A model generated the notes under the pieces. The model worked only from the letters and a program-made list of their open reading frames with translations. It was not told where the DNA came from and did not search any database. A DNA stretch of 64,000 bases from JACDAE01 sp963717195 (GTDB lineage: Bacteria; Chloroflexota; Ktedonobacteria; Ktedonobacterales; Ktedonobacteraceae): contig CAVQVR010000001.1 in assembly GCA_963717195.1 (NCBI GenBank), positions 124,001-188,000 on the forward strand, written 5' to 3'. Shown one piece after another: positions 7,482-16,255 of this stretch (positions are counted from its first letter, which is position 1; each line of letters begins with the position of its first letter). The position numbers and the translations under genes are program-made.

Positions 7482-10400
7482 TTAATTCCCCCACACGTCC
7501 ACCAGATAGCGCTTCTCAGCCATCAGTTCATTCAACCACTGTTCCGCTTCTTCAGCGCTCTTACCAGTTTTCTCCTGGTAGATGACGGCAAAGGTCTTGC
7601 GTACATCCGGAGCCATCTTGCTGGCATCGCCACAGACGTAGATGACCGCGCCACCCTGTAGCAACTGCCAGACACTATCTCTCTGCTCCCAGATCTTATC
7701 CTGCACATAGACCTTCTTTTCAGCCAGGCGCGAGAAGGCCGTTACCAGTTCTGTAATACCTTGCTCAACAAAAGCGTTCAATTCCTGCTCATAAATGAAA
7801 TCCTGCTGCGGGTGGCGACAGCCGAAGAACAGCAAGGATCTTCCTATCTCTCTCCCCTGTTGCTTCAGAGCAGCACGCTCCTGCAAGAAGCCTCTATATG
7901 GCGCAAGGCCGGTACCCGGACCAACCATTATTAATGGTGTACTGGCATCTTCGGGCAGGCGGAAAGGTGCCTGAGCATCACGAACAAATGCATAAGCGCT
8001 AGCGCCTTTCTCCTTGTTTGCCAGATAGTTTGAGCAGAGACCCTCGAATTCGCCATGCCCCGATTTCGCTGGAGCCTTCACAACGCTCACCGTAATACTA
8101 CAGCGATCCTTCTCCTGCAATGGAGAGGATGAGATGGAATAGTAGCGCGGGCGTATCGGCGCTAGCAGTTCCAGGTAGACGCTAAATGGCAATTCACAGG
8201 CTGGAAATTCAGCGAGTAGATCGATCAGTGACTTGTGCTTCGCCATCACCTCAGCACGATAACGCGCAATACTTCCCTCATCATCACCAGCTAGAGCGAG
8301 CAATTTCTTTTTGTCAGGCGGACACTGCGTATGTTCAGCCATTACTTTGATCTGCGTACGTGTCGCAACATCCTGCAATTCAACATAATCAGCCAGCAAC
8401 GCATAGACGCTTACAGCTTGTTCGACTGGCAGGTGCGTCCTTCTCTGACTGGTTGCATGCACATTGATCTTGCTCTCAGCATCAAAACCGAAGTGCGTGG
8501 CAACTCTCTGTACCAGGACATCACTATTATGTGCAATCACGCCCAGGTGATCGCCTGGGTGATAGGTAACGTTCGCTGGCAACGCGACCTCAATGTGGCG
8601 CGTCGAACGCTCAGCAGGATAGGATCCCGTCGTGGTATTCAGTTCATAATTCGCAGCAACATGCATAGCTACTGCCCCAAAGGACGCCACGAACGAAGTG
8701 AGCGACGGCGTTCCCTTGATTACCTCGACCTCATACATGGGTTGCTGTTTAGGAGCCGCACTTTCGCCAAAGTCAATTGAGAGTTCCTGAGCCAGCGTCT
8801 CCCATAAAGATCGATACCATGTCTGGAACTGTCCATCGAAGTCGTCGCTGGCATCACCCTCGCCACGTGGGTAAATACGTTTCGCGCCATGCCCTTGCAG
8901 CTTCTCATCAATCAAGCGTGGAATAGCCTGGAACGTTGATGCCCACTCTCTGTTACCACAACCAAACACGGCATAGTTGACTCCCCTGAACGCATCCTCT
9001 GCCAGACTGGCATCTTTGATCCAGGCACAAAACTTGCCTGCATTGTCGGGCGGCGTTCCATTATACGAGGCACTTACGACCACCAGTGCTCCTTCTCGTG
9101 GCAGCTTGTTGGTGTATTCATCCAGTGCGGCAACGGTCGCATCAAATCCACGTATCTTGCCATCTTCGGCAATGCGATGGGCAATATCCTCTGCTGTCCC
9201 CAGATTCGAGCCAAAGAGCACCAGGAGCGGCGTATGATGTTGCTTCGTCGTTACTGGCTTGACTGCTTCCGCTGCAATTGCGACGGGCTTTGCCTCTTTC
9301 TTCAGCACAATCGTGCGCTCTGCATGCGTTCTCTCTTTTACACTGATTTTAAAGCCATCAGGTTTGAGCGTGAGCGTCTCTTTTATCTTGAGCTGGTAGT
9401 TCAGCGAATCGATCAATTTGAAACGCTGGAGGATCATGCCGAGTACCAGGGTAGCTTCCTGCATGGCAAATTGGCGTCCGATACAGGCACGCTGTCCATT
9501 GCCAAAGGGCTTATAGGCGTTGGCTGGTCGCTCCTGCTCGGCCTCCACGCTGAAGTGATCGGGATTGAACTCTTCGGCATCCTCACCCCAGACGCTCTTA
9601 TCGCGGTGCAGCATTGGTATCAACACAGCGATATCCTGCTTCTTCGTGACCCTGTACTTTCCACCGATGATCGCCTCCCCTGCATAAGGATAGACAGAGA
9701 ATAACGGTGCGGTAGGCCAGAGTCGCAATGCCTCTTTAAGAATCTGTGCAACATATTTCAAGCGATTGACCTGCGCAAAAGTTGGATCAACCGACGCATC
9801 AGGGCCAAGGACACGATCAACTTCCTCGTATGCCTTCGCCAGCACCTCCGGATTATGGAGCAAGAAGTAGAGTGCGAACGAGAGCAGGCCACTGGTCGTT
9901 TCGTGTCCCGCTATAAGAAATGTGATGATCTGGTAGCGGATATTGGTATCGTCAAGTCCTTCGCCCGTCTGCTTATCTACGCCATTGAGCATATACTGCA
10001 AAAGATCGTTCTTCGTCCCCTGGCCACCACTACGTTTACGCTCCTGAATGATATGATCAACCATACCATTCATAAAGTCGATGTCGGCCTGCATCTGGCG
10101 ATGTTTATGTACCATCAACTTATTTTGTAGCGGTAGGCGCTGCATACTCTCCATCGACTCGCCCAACGCACGCACCATGCTCTCGACGAACGGATGCATA
10201 TTCTCGCGATAGAACGAGTTGAAGCGATAATCAAAGCCGCACAGGCCAATAGTGTCCAGCGTCAGGCGCGTCATATCGCCCGGCACATCGATCTCTTCAT
10301 TAGCATTCAAACGCGCCCACTTCTCCGTCAGTTGTTGGGCAATATCAAGCATCATCGGGAAGTAGCCCTGCATCGCCTTCATGCTAAAGTTGGGTAACAA

Positions 10401-10745
10401 TATATTGTGTGCCTTATGCCAGTTTGTCTCCCGCGTTTCCGCTGTAAACAGGGCATCACCGGCGAAGGTACGCACCTTTCTCAACGGCGTCCAGACTTTT
10501 TTATCGAAGCGGCTCTCGTCCGCAAGTTCGTCGACCAGCTGAAATCCCGAAACAACTGCCATCTGCCGACCTGGAAGATCAAGTTGCATAATCGGCCCAT
10601 ATTCACGCGCCAGCCTCATGAGATCCTGTGTCGGCGTCCCACCAACAAGCTCCATCAGATTTCCCACCAGCAATTTTGTGGGTGGTTGTGGAAGTGTCTC
10701 AAATACCTTATCGTTATATATCGTCGTGTTCTCTTTCACTGCCAT
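7482..10745 (-). CDS. Self-sufficient cytochrome P450 / NADPH-P450 reductase (CYP102-like)
   Basis: A 1087-residue fusion of a fatty-acid-hydroxylase-type P450 with a diflavin reductase, as in P450 BM3. Heme domain (about 1-470): I-helix AGHETTSG at 279-286, ExxR at 338-341, heme loop FGNGQRACIG with Cys421 as ligand. The substrate-pocket Phe of BM3 has a match in FAGDALF (about residue 100). FMN domain: LFGSNLGTAEDIAHRIA near 500. FAD/NADPH domain: RYYSISSS and VGPGTGLAPYRGFLQER. Expected activity is NADPH-driven sub-terminal hydroxylation of long fatty acids. It is divergent from a TetR gene, with an operator palindrome in its promoter. In Bacillus megaterium the BM3R1 repressor is also TetR-type but lies upstream in the same direction. 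Confidence 0.96.
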   Translation of the reverse strand: MAVKENTTIYNDKVFETLPQPPTKLLVGNLMELVGGTPTQDLMRLAREYGPIMQLDLPGRQMAVVSGFQLVDELADESRFDKKVWTPLRKVRTFAGDALFTAETRETNWHKAHNILLPNFSMKAMQGYFPMMLDIAQQLTEKWARLNANEEIDVPGDMTRLTLDTIGLCGFDYRFNSFYRENMHPFVESMVRALGESMESMQRLPLQNKLMVHKHRQMQADIDFMNGMVDHIIQERKRSGGQGTKNDLLQYMLNGVDKQTGEGLDDTNIRYQIITFLIAGHETTSGLLSFALYFLLHNPEVLAKAYEEVDRVLGPDASVDPTFAQVNRLKYVAQILKEALRLWPTAPLFSVYPYAGEAIIGGKYRVTKKQDIAVLIPMLHRDKSVWGEDAEEFNPDHFSVEAEQERPANAYKPFGNGQRACIGRQFAMQEATLVLGMILQRFKLIDSLNYQLKIKETLTLKPDGFKISVKERTHAERTIVLKKEAKPVAIAAEAVKPVTTKQHHTPLLVLFGSNLGTAEDIAHRIAEDGKIRGFDATVAALDEYTNKLPREGALVVVSASYNGTPPDNAGKFCAWIKDASLAEDAFRGVNYAVFGCGNREWASTFQAIPRLIDEKLQGHGAKRIYPRGEGDASDDFDGQFQTWYRSLWETLAQELSIDFGESAAPKQQPMYEVEVIKGTPSLTSFVASFGAVAMHVAANYELNTTTGSYPAERSTRHIEVALPANVTYHPGDHLGVIAHNSDVLVQRVATHFGFDAESKINVHATSQRRTHLPVEQAVSVYALLADYVELQDVATRTQIKVMAEHTQCPPDKKKLLALAGDDEGSIARYRAEVMAKHKSLIDLLAEFPACELPFSVYLELLAPIRPRYYSISSSPLQEKDRCSITVSVVKAPAKSGHGEFEGLCSNYLANKEKGASAYAFVRDAQAPFRLPEDASTPLIMVGPGTGLAPYRGFLQERAALKQQGREIGRSLLFFGCRHPQQDFIYEQELNAFVEQGITELVTAFSRLAEKKVYVQDKIWEQRDSVWQLLQGGAVIYVCGDASKMAPDVRKTFAVIYQEKTGKSAEEAEQWLNELMAEKRYLVDVWGN

Positions 10746-10861
10746 TGTATTTCTCCTGAGAGACTCTCGCCATTCCTCAATTCCCTTGTCCTTTACTGGC
10801 GGTGAGCATCTCTACCTGCACAATCTTTATATCTCTATGGTATAATACGTTGTGTCCATTC

Positions 10862-10912
10862 ATAGACACCGTGTCTATAACAAAATATAGAGCAATCTGA
10901 TAGCCCTGTCAA
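10862..10912 (-). promoter_or_regulatory. P450 promoter with palindromic TetR operator
   Basis: On the minus strand TTGACA (10907-10912) and TATATT (10884-10889) have a 17-bp spacer. Immediately after the -10 box, over the expected start point, is a perfect palindrome at 10862-10878 (ATAGACACCGTGTCTAT, 8-bp arms, 1-bp centre). This is the only clear palindrome between the P450 and tetR genes, so it is the likely site of the divergently encoded TetR protein. On the plus strand a TATAAT at 10841-10846 may serve tetR. Confidence 0.75.
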
Positions 10913-10984
10913 GGAAATCTGGACATTGGGAACGAAGCCAGACAATACAGCTTTTTTGTCCAGTATCGGGGAGGAAGCACCTCA

Positions 10985-11575
10985 ATGAAAGAGAAACGCG
11001 ACACTGACCGCCGCGTCCAGCGCACACTACACATGTTGAGCGATGCGCTCTTCGCATTAATCGTGGAGAGGGAGTATGAAACTATTACAGTGCAGGATAT
11101 TACGGAGCGGGCGAACATAGGCCGTGCAACCTTCTACCTGCACTACCATGACAAAGAACAGTTACTGGAAGAGAGCCTGCTGAGTCTTTTTGATGATCTG
11201 ACGAAAGATGTCGAACCAAAGCCGGATTTTTCAGTAACCTATCAATCACTGAGCATTCGTGTGTTCCAACATATAGCCGAGCGACATGAACTCTACGGTG
11301 CTCTGTTCAAAGAGGGAGGGCCGCCCTTCATTCTTGTACGTATGCATAAATGGCTGGCATCGCTGATACAGTATCGGGTATTGCGGTCACTTATCGAGCA
11401 AAGTACCGGTACTGTCGATGCGGAATTACTCGCTATGCATTGCGCTGGATCGCTACTGGCTCTGATGATCTGGTGGCTCGATCACGATCTTGCGCCAGCA
11501 TCTGAGCAGATGGGATATCTTTTCTGGCAGCTCATTGCGCCAGGGATCAACGACGTATGCGGCATCAAAAAATAA
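10985..11575 (+). CDS. TetR-family repressor, probable regulator of the P450 gene
   Basis: A 196-residue regulator with an N-terminal TetR HTH (residues about 12-58: ITVQDITERANIGRATFYLHY) and a helical ligand-binding C-terminal domain with a TetR_C-type core (LIEQSTGTVDAELLAMHCAGSL region). GGGAGG precedes the ATG by about 10 bases. It is divergent from the CYP102-like gene across 239 bases that hold a 17-bp palindrome over the P450 start point. By analogy to BM3R1, fatty acids or similar effectors may release it. Its stop codon abuts the stop of the convergent lipoprotein gene with no bases between them. Confidence 0.88.
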   Translation: MKEKRDTDRRVQRTLHMLSDALFALIVEREYETITVQDITERANIGRATFYLHYHDKEQLLEESLLSLFDDLTKDVEPKPDFSVTYQSLSIRVFQHIAERHELYGALFKEGGPPFILVRMHKWLASLIQYRVLRSLIEQSTGTVDAELLAMHCAGSLLALMIWWLDHDLAPASEQMGYLFWQLIAPGINDVCGIKK

Positions 11576-12190
11576 TTATTTACCTGGCATACTGTTATAC
11601 ACCGCCAGCCAGTTCGTTGCGATCTCTATCTGAGCCTGCTTAAGAGAAATGGCATCGGAACAGACCTGATCGTGCAGGTAGTTCTCAACCTTATCTTTCT
11701 CATGAAAACCTGGCTTCGGGCTGGCGGCCTCGGGCCAGAGATTTGCAATATCGTTTGAGCCCCCCAGTTCCAGGCTCACATGATGGTCTACTTCGTATTG
11801 GCCCGTAGTATGCGAGTGTATCCCATACTCCGCATACACTTGATTCTTCTCACTCGTCGGCACATTTCGTACCGAACGTGAATATCCAGAGGTACATATC
11901 TGTGACTTTGTAGCCGTAGTAATGATGGCACCAGGAGTACAGGCGGAATCAGGAAGCGCCCCTCGGATCTGACAACCAGAAGTCTTCGTCTGTACTCCCC
12001 AGTGTGGTTCAGCACTCATTGAACTTCCAGCATTCGAGCTTCCGGAACCTGTACTTCCTGAGTTTGTTCCTCCGCCGGAACCTGTGCTTCCGGAACCTGA
12101 ATTATCACCTGTCGTTATCGTGACGCTGGAACATCCACAGACAAGCAGAGCGATTATTAACATTAATAGCGTCGGTTTTAAATACTTCAT
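11576..12190 (-). CDS. Secreted lipoprotein with HNH-like nuclease motif
   Basis: A 204-residue predicted lipoprotein. The start at 12190 is preferred because AGGAGG lies 6 bases upstream; an in-frame ATG at 12196 sits directly on it. A signal peptide (KYLKPTLLMLIIALLV) ends in a CGC lipobox and is followed by a Gly/Ser linker of about 45 residues. The C-terminal domain has the pattern EVDHHVSLELGGSNDIANLW, the D-H...GG-N...NLW of HNH-type nucleases, so an exported nuclease or a protein of that fold is likely. The spacing of 41 bases suggests an operon with the upstream DUF1963 gene. It has four conserved-looking Cys pairs in the mature part, consistent with export. Substrate is unknown. Confidence 0.72.
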   Translation of the reverse strand: MKYLKPTLLMLIIALLVCGCSSVTITTGDNSGSGSTGSGGGTNSGSTGSGSSNAGSSMSAEPHWGVQTKTSGCQIRGALPDSACTPGAIITTATKSQICTSGYSRSVRNVPTSEKNQVYAEYGIHSHTTGQYEVDHHVSLELGGSNDIANLWPEAASPKPGFHEKDKVENYLHDQVCSDAISLKQAQIEIATNWLAVYNSMPGK

Positions 12191-12231
12191 CCTCATCCTC
12201 CTCGTTTTGAAATTATGCACTCTGCATTCTA

Positions 12232-13077
12232 TCACTCAGATTGCAGTACCAACCAGGCAGCACCAAAACGCCGGGCCTGGAGATCTGTACGTGTTATCCA
12301 ATAGTAAAGCATACCATTGCTTGCCCAACGCATGCCCGCGTGCTCATCCGAATCTACCTGCAAAAGCAATTGCCACTCCACTGCTCCCTTCGACAACTCA
12401 ACTGCTCGCGCATCATTGGCATCAGTTACTCCATGTGAAGTTAGCTGGCACTGTTGACGCATATCATCCTGAATAGTCTCGGGATTTCCTAACAGGCGGT
12501 TGTGTATGGCAGCGTGGTCAGCAGCGTCAGGAAACGTACTCAGCAATTGCTCATACTTCGTTTGCTCCTCTTCGCTCCAGTCAAATGTGGGTATTTCGAG
12601 TTGGGGCTGTTGAGGAAGTGTGTATTCACTCGCAAAACTGAGCGAACAAGCATGAAATTGGCTCTCGGCTGGAAGCTTCGCTGGTGCAGAAGCATGTTTC
12701 AACGTCGCATTCTCCGCAAAAATTACCGACCAGCCACTTCGATCAGCCGGGTCTTCACCGAAGGTTTGTTGAGTAAAATCATAGAAAAACCAGAGCATGC
12801 CCGCCTCTGGCAAGACTTTGTCTACATCATATGGATGTACATCTGTAAGGCGTATCTGAGCGATAAACGATTGGGGTTGACCTTGCTTCTCAGGCCATGC
12901 AATTCCCTCCGGTAAATCAGGCAATCCGCCAAGCTTCGATGCTCCCGCCTGCAATGTTGACTCATCAACTAGCGTCGTTGAGAGCCGGATCGATGGTCGA
13001 GCCAGGCAATCAATATCTTTCTTCAACCGTGATAGTCCGGCCTTTTCAAACACAGTCTCAATACCAACCTTATTCAT
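12232..13077 (-). CDS. DUF1963 (YwqG-like) protein
   Basis: A 281-residue cytosolic protein of the DUF1963/YwqG family. Family hallmarks are SKLGGLPDLPEGIAWPE (about residues 47-63), QSFIAQIRLTDV, GMLWFFYD (about 93-100) and the C-terminal LLLQVDSDEHAGMRWASNG...LYYWITRTDL. The biochemical role of the family is not established. It is the first gene of a likely pair with the nuclease-like lipoprotein 41 bases downstream. Confidence 0.85.
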   Translation of the reverse strand: MNKVGIETVFEKAGLSRLKKDIDCLARPSIRLSTTLVDESTLQAGASKLGGLPDLPEGIAWPEKQGQPQSFIAQIRLTDVHPYDVDKVLPEAGMLWFFYDFTQQTFGEDPADRSGWSVIFAENATLKHASAPAKLPAESQFHACSLSFASEYTLPQQPQLEIPTFDWSEEEQTKYEQLLSTFPDAADHAAIHNRLLGNPETIQDDMRQQCQLTSHGVTDANDARAVELSKGAVEWQLLLQVDSDEHAGMRWASNGMLYYWITRTDLQARRFGAAWLVLQSE

Positions 13078-13208
13078 GTGGACACCTCAATTTTCTTCTA
13101 GTACGGTTTGTCTCCTCGGCAAGATGCATCTCCTGTTATAATACAGGAGTTCTAAGCCATTTATGGAGTATAATTGACTCTAATCATCTTATTACCAGGA
13201 AAAAAACA

Positions 13209-13937
13209 ATGACCATAGCTATTATCCCTACGGTTCACCTGACACATGTCTACGAACTATTACTAGACACCTACGGCGAACCCAAAAACATGCCCGATTA
13301 TGATGCCCTCGGCGGCCTGGTTGGCACTATTCTCTCTCAGCACACATCCGATATTAACTCCGGGCGTGCCTACCAGCAACTCATCACGACCTTTCCTACA
13401 TGGGAGGAAGTACGTGATGCTCCTACTAACAAGGTTGCAGATGCTATACGATCTGGTGGACTGGCAAACATTAAAGCACCCCGCATACAAGATGTTTTGC
13501 AAACGCTCACAGAACAGATGCAGGCAAACGACTATCAAGGCTCACTGGCTCAGTACCTTTATGACGAACTGGTACAACGAACACCTGAGCAAGGATGGCG
13601 TTACTTGCGTCAACTGCCAGGAGTCGGCCCTAAAACGGCGGCCTGTGTGCTTATGTTTGATATGAATCTTCCTGTAATGCCAATCGATACGCACGTTCAT
13701 AGGACCAGTGTCAGGCTTGGTCTCATTGGAGGAAACGTCTCTGCGGATAAAGCGCACGAGCTTTTTGCGAAGGTTGTGCCTGATGAGTGGGTCTATCCAT
13801 TGCATGTTAATTTGATTACGCATGGGCGCAGGGTATGTCATGCTCAGCGGCCTAATTGTGCGCATTGTTCGCTCTATGGGGAATGTGCGTTTGTGGGGAG
13901 TGTGAATGCGCAGGAAACTGCCATCCCAAGCGTATAG
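13209..13937 (+). CDS. nth: Endonuclease III-family DNA glycosylase
   Basis: A 242-residue base-excision-repair glycosylase/AP lyase. It has a helix-hairpin-helix LPGVGPKTAACVL with catalytic Lys142, the catalytic Asp160 in PIDTHVHR, and a C-terminal [4Fe-4S] motif C-x6-C-x2-C-x5-C (CHAQRPNCAHCSLYGEC). An open frame extends far 5', but the ATG at 13209 is preferred: it follows AGGA and begins just where the family does. Two degenerate copies of its C-terminal coding region follow, at 13973-14041 and 15782-16144. Confidence 0.92.
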   Translation: MTIAIIPTVHLTHVYELLLDTYGEPKNMPDYDALGGLVGTILSQHTSDINSGRAYQQLITTFPTWEEVRDAPTNKVADAIRSGGLANIKAPRIQDVLQTLTEQMQANDYQGSLAQYLYDELVQRTPEQGWRYLRQLPGVGPKTAACVLMFDMNLPVMPIDTHVHRTSVRLGLIGGNVSADKAHELFAKVVPDEWVYPLHVNLITHGRRVCHAQRPNCAHCSLYGECAFVGSVNAQETAIPSV

Positions 13938-13972
13938 CGGATATTAGCATTGAATTGACTACCAGGTCTTGC

Positions 13973-14041
13973 TGTACTAATCTATACCGGGAATGTGCCT
14001 AAGTGGGAAGCGTGAAAGTCCAAAGACTATCCTTGCCGGAA
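13973..14041 (+). pseudogene. Decayed remnant of an nth 3' end
   Basis: Starting 36 bases after the nth stop, the sequence translates as CTNLYRECA-stop-VGSVKVQRLSLPE, which aligns with CSLYGECAFVGSVNAQETAIPS of the intact gene. The frame has a stop and no start, so it is a non-functional tail of an old tandem copy. The alignment is short, so the call rests on the spacing of the CA.VGSV block and its position. Confidence 0.6.
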
Positions 14042-14185
14042 TTGCATCCCCAAGATTGGATGCAGCCCGCGCTCTTCCACTTCCCGAGCGATAAGTTTGC
14101 CCGCGTATCTATTCGCACTATAAATCATCCATTGTGATGGGACCAGGAAGGGGACATCTTCCAGCGAGACTATTGTATTGCTTGT

Positions 14186-15556
14186 TCAGGCATTCTCTTG
14201 TTTATCAGCATTGGCATCGCTCTTATAGAACTTGTCATAGAAATCGGTGTCCAGATGGTGGGCCTGGTAGGCCATAAGCGTGCGAAATGGCCCATTTGTG
14301 GCTGGTATGCGACCATAGCGTTGGTAGATGTACTCACAGCAGGCGATGGTAGCAGCAACGGTCTGGTCGGAATATTGGGGAATGCCAGCCTGAACCTGTG
14401 CGCCATTCTGCCAACTGGTGGCTGCTCCACCGTCACGCAGCGTACCCCGTCCCTGGGCGTATTTGTACTCAACAAAAGCCAATACTGCATCCTCCATGTT
14501 ACGGTAGTACGGCGGGCAGAACGGCTTGATAAGGACATTACTCTCACGTTCCAATCCAAGAGCCGTCGGGATGGAAATATCCCTCCTGAGTGCCTGCAAC
14601 AAGCCCTTCATGAGAGGACCTGCACCAATGGTACGCGAGAGGGGCAGATCAGTCATACGAAAGCCAAGCGTCTGAAACCAGGCAAACGGATGAGCCGCCA
14701 GGTGAGGAAACCCACCCAGTCCCAGGGCTGCTGTCATGAGCGCCAGATTTTGGAGGATGCTTCCTTGCTCGACGGCAGCAAACTCATACAGCCATGTATC
14801 AAGGAAGCTAATGGTCACTGCCCGACCTTCGGCGGGATTGTCGTGCAAGTAACCGCCCTTAGAACGTGCAAATTTGGCGAGTCCTGCTGGTTGGAAGTTA
14901 TGATGCTCATCCACAACGAAATAGGCGGTATCTTCACTGAAGGCGGCGAGGAGAATATTGATAAAGAGGCCACTAAGTTCAGCAATGGGAAGAAAGTACG
15001 TGGTGCCAGGAACGTTGGCTGACCACTTATTGAAGGGAGCAACAAAGGGTACCTCTCTAGGTATATTCAGGCGTTGATCGGCAATACGAATGCGGCTCTT
15101 CTCGTACAGGTCCAGCCAGCGTTGTTCACGTGCCGCCTGGACTAACTCGGGCACCTGAAGGCGAGGATAATCTTGAGGACGTTTGAGTAGCCAGACACCA
15201 TCATCATTGATCACAAAAACGCTCACCATATGTGCAGCATCAGCGCTGAAGGCCGTTCGACCAACGAAGTTGACGATGATGTTGCCACCTCCTGCCTCCA
15301 CCACATTGCCGGTGTCATATGGTAGCTCAGCAAGAGTATAGCCGGTGATGCCACACGCGGCAAAGCCGAGGCTGGCCTCTTCTGCCAGGCTCAATGGTTC
15401 TGGTTCCTGAGTGCTTTCGTAGGCCAACGGTCCCCCATTCAAGTGCATACCTTTGCCGAAACGATGGGAGCGGCGTGCGAGCAGTGCCTCTAATAACGAA
15501 TACTGTGCGAGTCAATTCTCTGGTTCTTGTGTAGAATGAGATAATTCTTTTGGCAT
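14186..15556 (-). pseudogene. Nitroreductase-like (SagB-type) gene with early TGA
   Basis: From an ATG at 15556 with a GGAAG ribosome site, the frame reads MPKELSHSTQEPEN, then TGA (15512-15514, codon 15), then LAQYSLLEALLARRSHRFG and the rest to 14186. The RRSxRFG segment is the FMN-phosphate-binding start of nitroreductase folds. The remainder has nitroreductase-like blocks such as GFAACGITGY and EQGSILQNLALMTAALGLGGF. Restart at the ATG at 15448 would yield 420 residues but lose the RRSxR segment. TGG to TGA (Trp) is the simplest lesion. The gene lies between nth remnants on the opposite strand. It is probably inactive, though a shortened product cannot be excluded. Confidence 0.68.
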
Positions 15557-15781
15557 AGCCACTTCCTTTCTTGGTAGCTCCAACTACGTCTTTACAAAAC
15601 GTGCATAACACAACATTACCCCTTTTCCCGAAGCTGTTCTTCATATCCGGGGAAGAGAAACCTCCTCCATACCATACAATACGATGAAAGAGCTTTGGCG
15701 GATTACCACGGCTTTATCCTATCGGGTTATCCATGAGAGAACAAAAAGCACCGCTGTGAGGTCATCTCGGGACATGTAAGT

Positions 15782-16144
15782 CGGACATTCTGTAGAAGGG
15801 CTTCACGCCGAATTCGGCTCATTGGAGCAGGCGACAAAGCATCTGCATCCGATGTTGCCTATAATCTGGAAGAGCGACAACCAGAGGTGTGGGTAGACAC
15901 GCACGTTCACCGCGTTAGTAAAAGAGTAGGCTTGATTGGTTCGAATGTCTCAGCCGATAAGGCGCACGAGTTGTTCGCGAAGGTTGTGCCTGCCGAATGG
16001 GTCTATCCCCTCTATGTCAATCTGATCACACATGGGCGCAAGGTGTGTCATGCCCAGCGCCCTGATTGTGCGAACTGTTCGCTTTATGGTGAGTGTGCGT
16101 TTGTCGGAAGTGTCAATGCTCAGGATACAGCTATTCCCGGTTAG
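15782..16144 (+). pseudogene. 5'-truncated second nth copy
   Basis: From 15893 to 16144 the translation matches the last 84 residues of the intact Nth (VDTHVHR...NVSADKAHELFAKVVP, then the complete Fe-S Cys set CHAQRPDCANCSLYGEC). The helix-hairpin-helix half is missing. Upstream, the same frame stays open to a TGA at 15734 but encodes unrelated sequence. A GTG at 15887 could start an 85-residue peptide. Third-position differences from nth are frequent, so this is an old paralog rather than a recent duplication. Confidence 0.8.
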
Positions 16145-16163
16145 CACACCTCCTATTGATCCA

Positions 16164-16240
16164 TTCAGTGAGCGCGGATCAGGTATTTGCGCGGGCTTAT
16201 CAATCGCGACCGCGCAAATACCTGATCCGCGCTCACTGAA
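16164..16240. repeat. Perfect 30-bp inverted repeat (bidirectional terminator-like)
   Basis: Arms 16164-16193 and 16211-16240 are perfectly complementary over 30 bp, with a 17-base loop containing GGGCTTATCAATCGCGAC. The loop resembles the GGGCTTRT part of the other intergenic repeats. It lies between the convergent nth remnant and the XRE-TPR gene, 15 bases from the stop of the latter. Confidence 0.85.
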
Positions 16241-16255
16241 TACCTTATTTCATTT

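Noticed and set aside
8331..9704. Long plus-strand ORFs opposite the P450 gene
   Set aside because: Antisense shadows with no ribosome sites and no recognisable domains.
15512..15514. TGA in the nitroreductase as a selenocysteine codon
   Set aside because: It lies in the variable N-terminal leader with no catalytic role expected and no SECIS-like hairpin was found just after it.
15327..15644. 105-residue ORF on the minus strand overlapping the nitroreductase start
   Set aside because: It is the shadow of the nitroreductase frame; the in-frame sequence with the TGA carries the conserved RRSxRFG segment.
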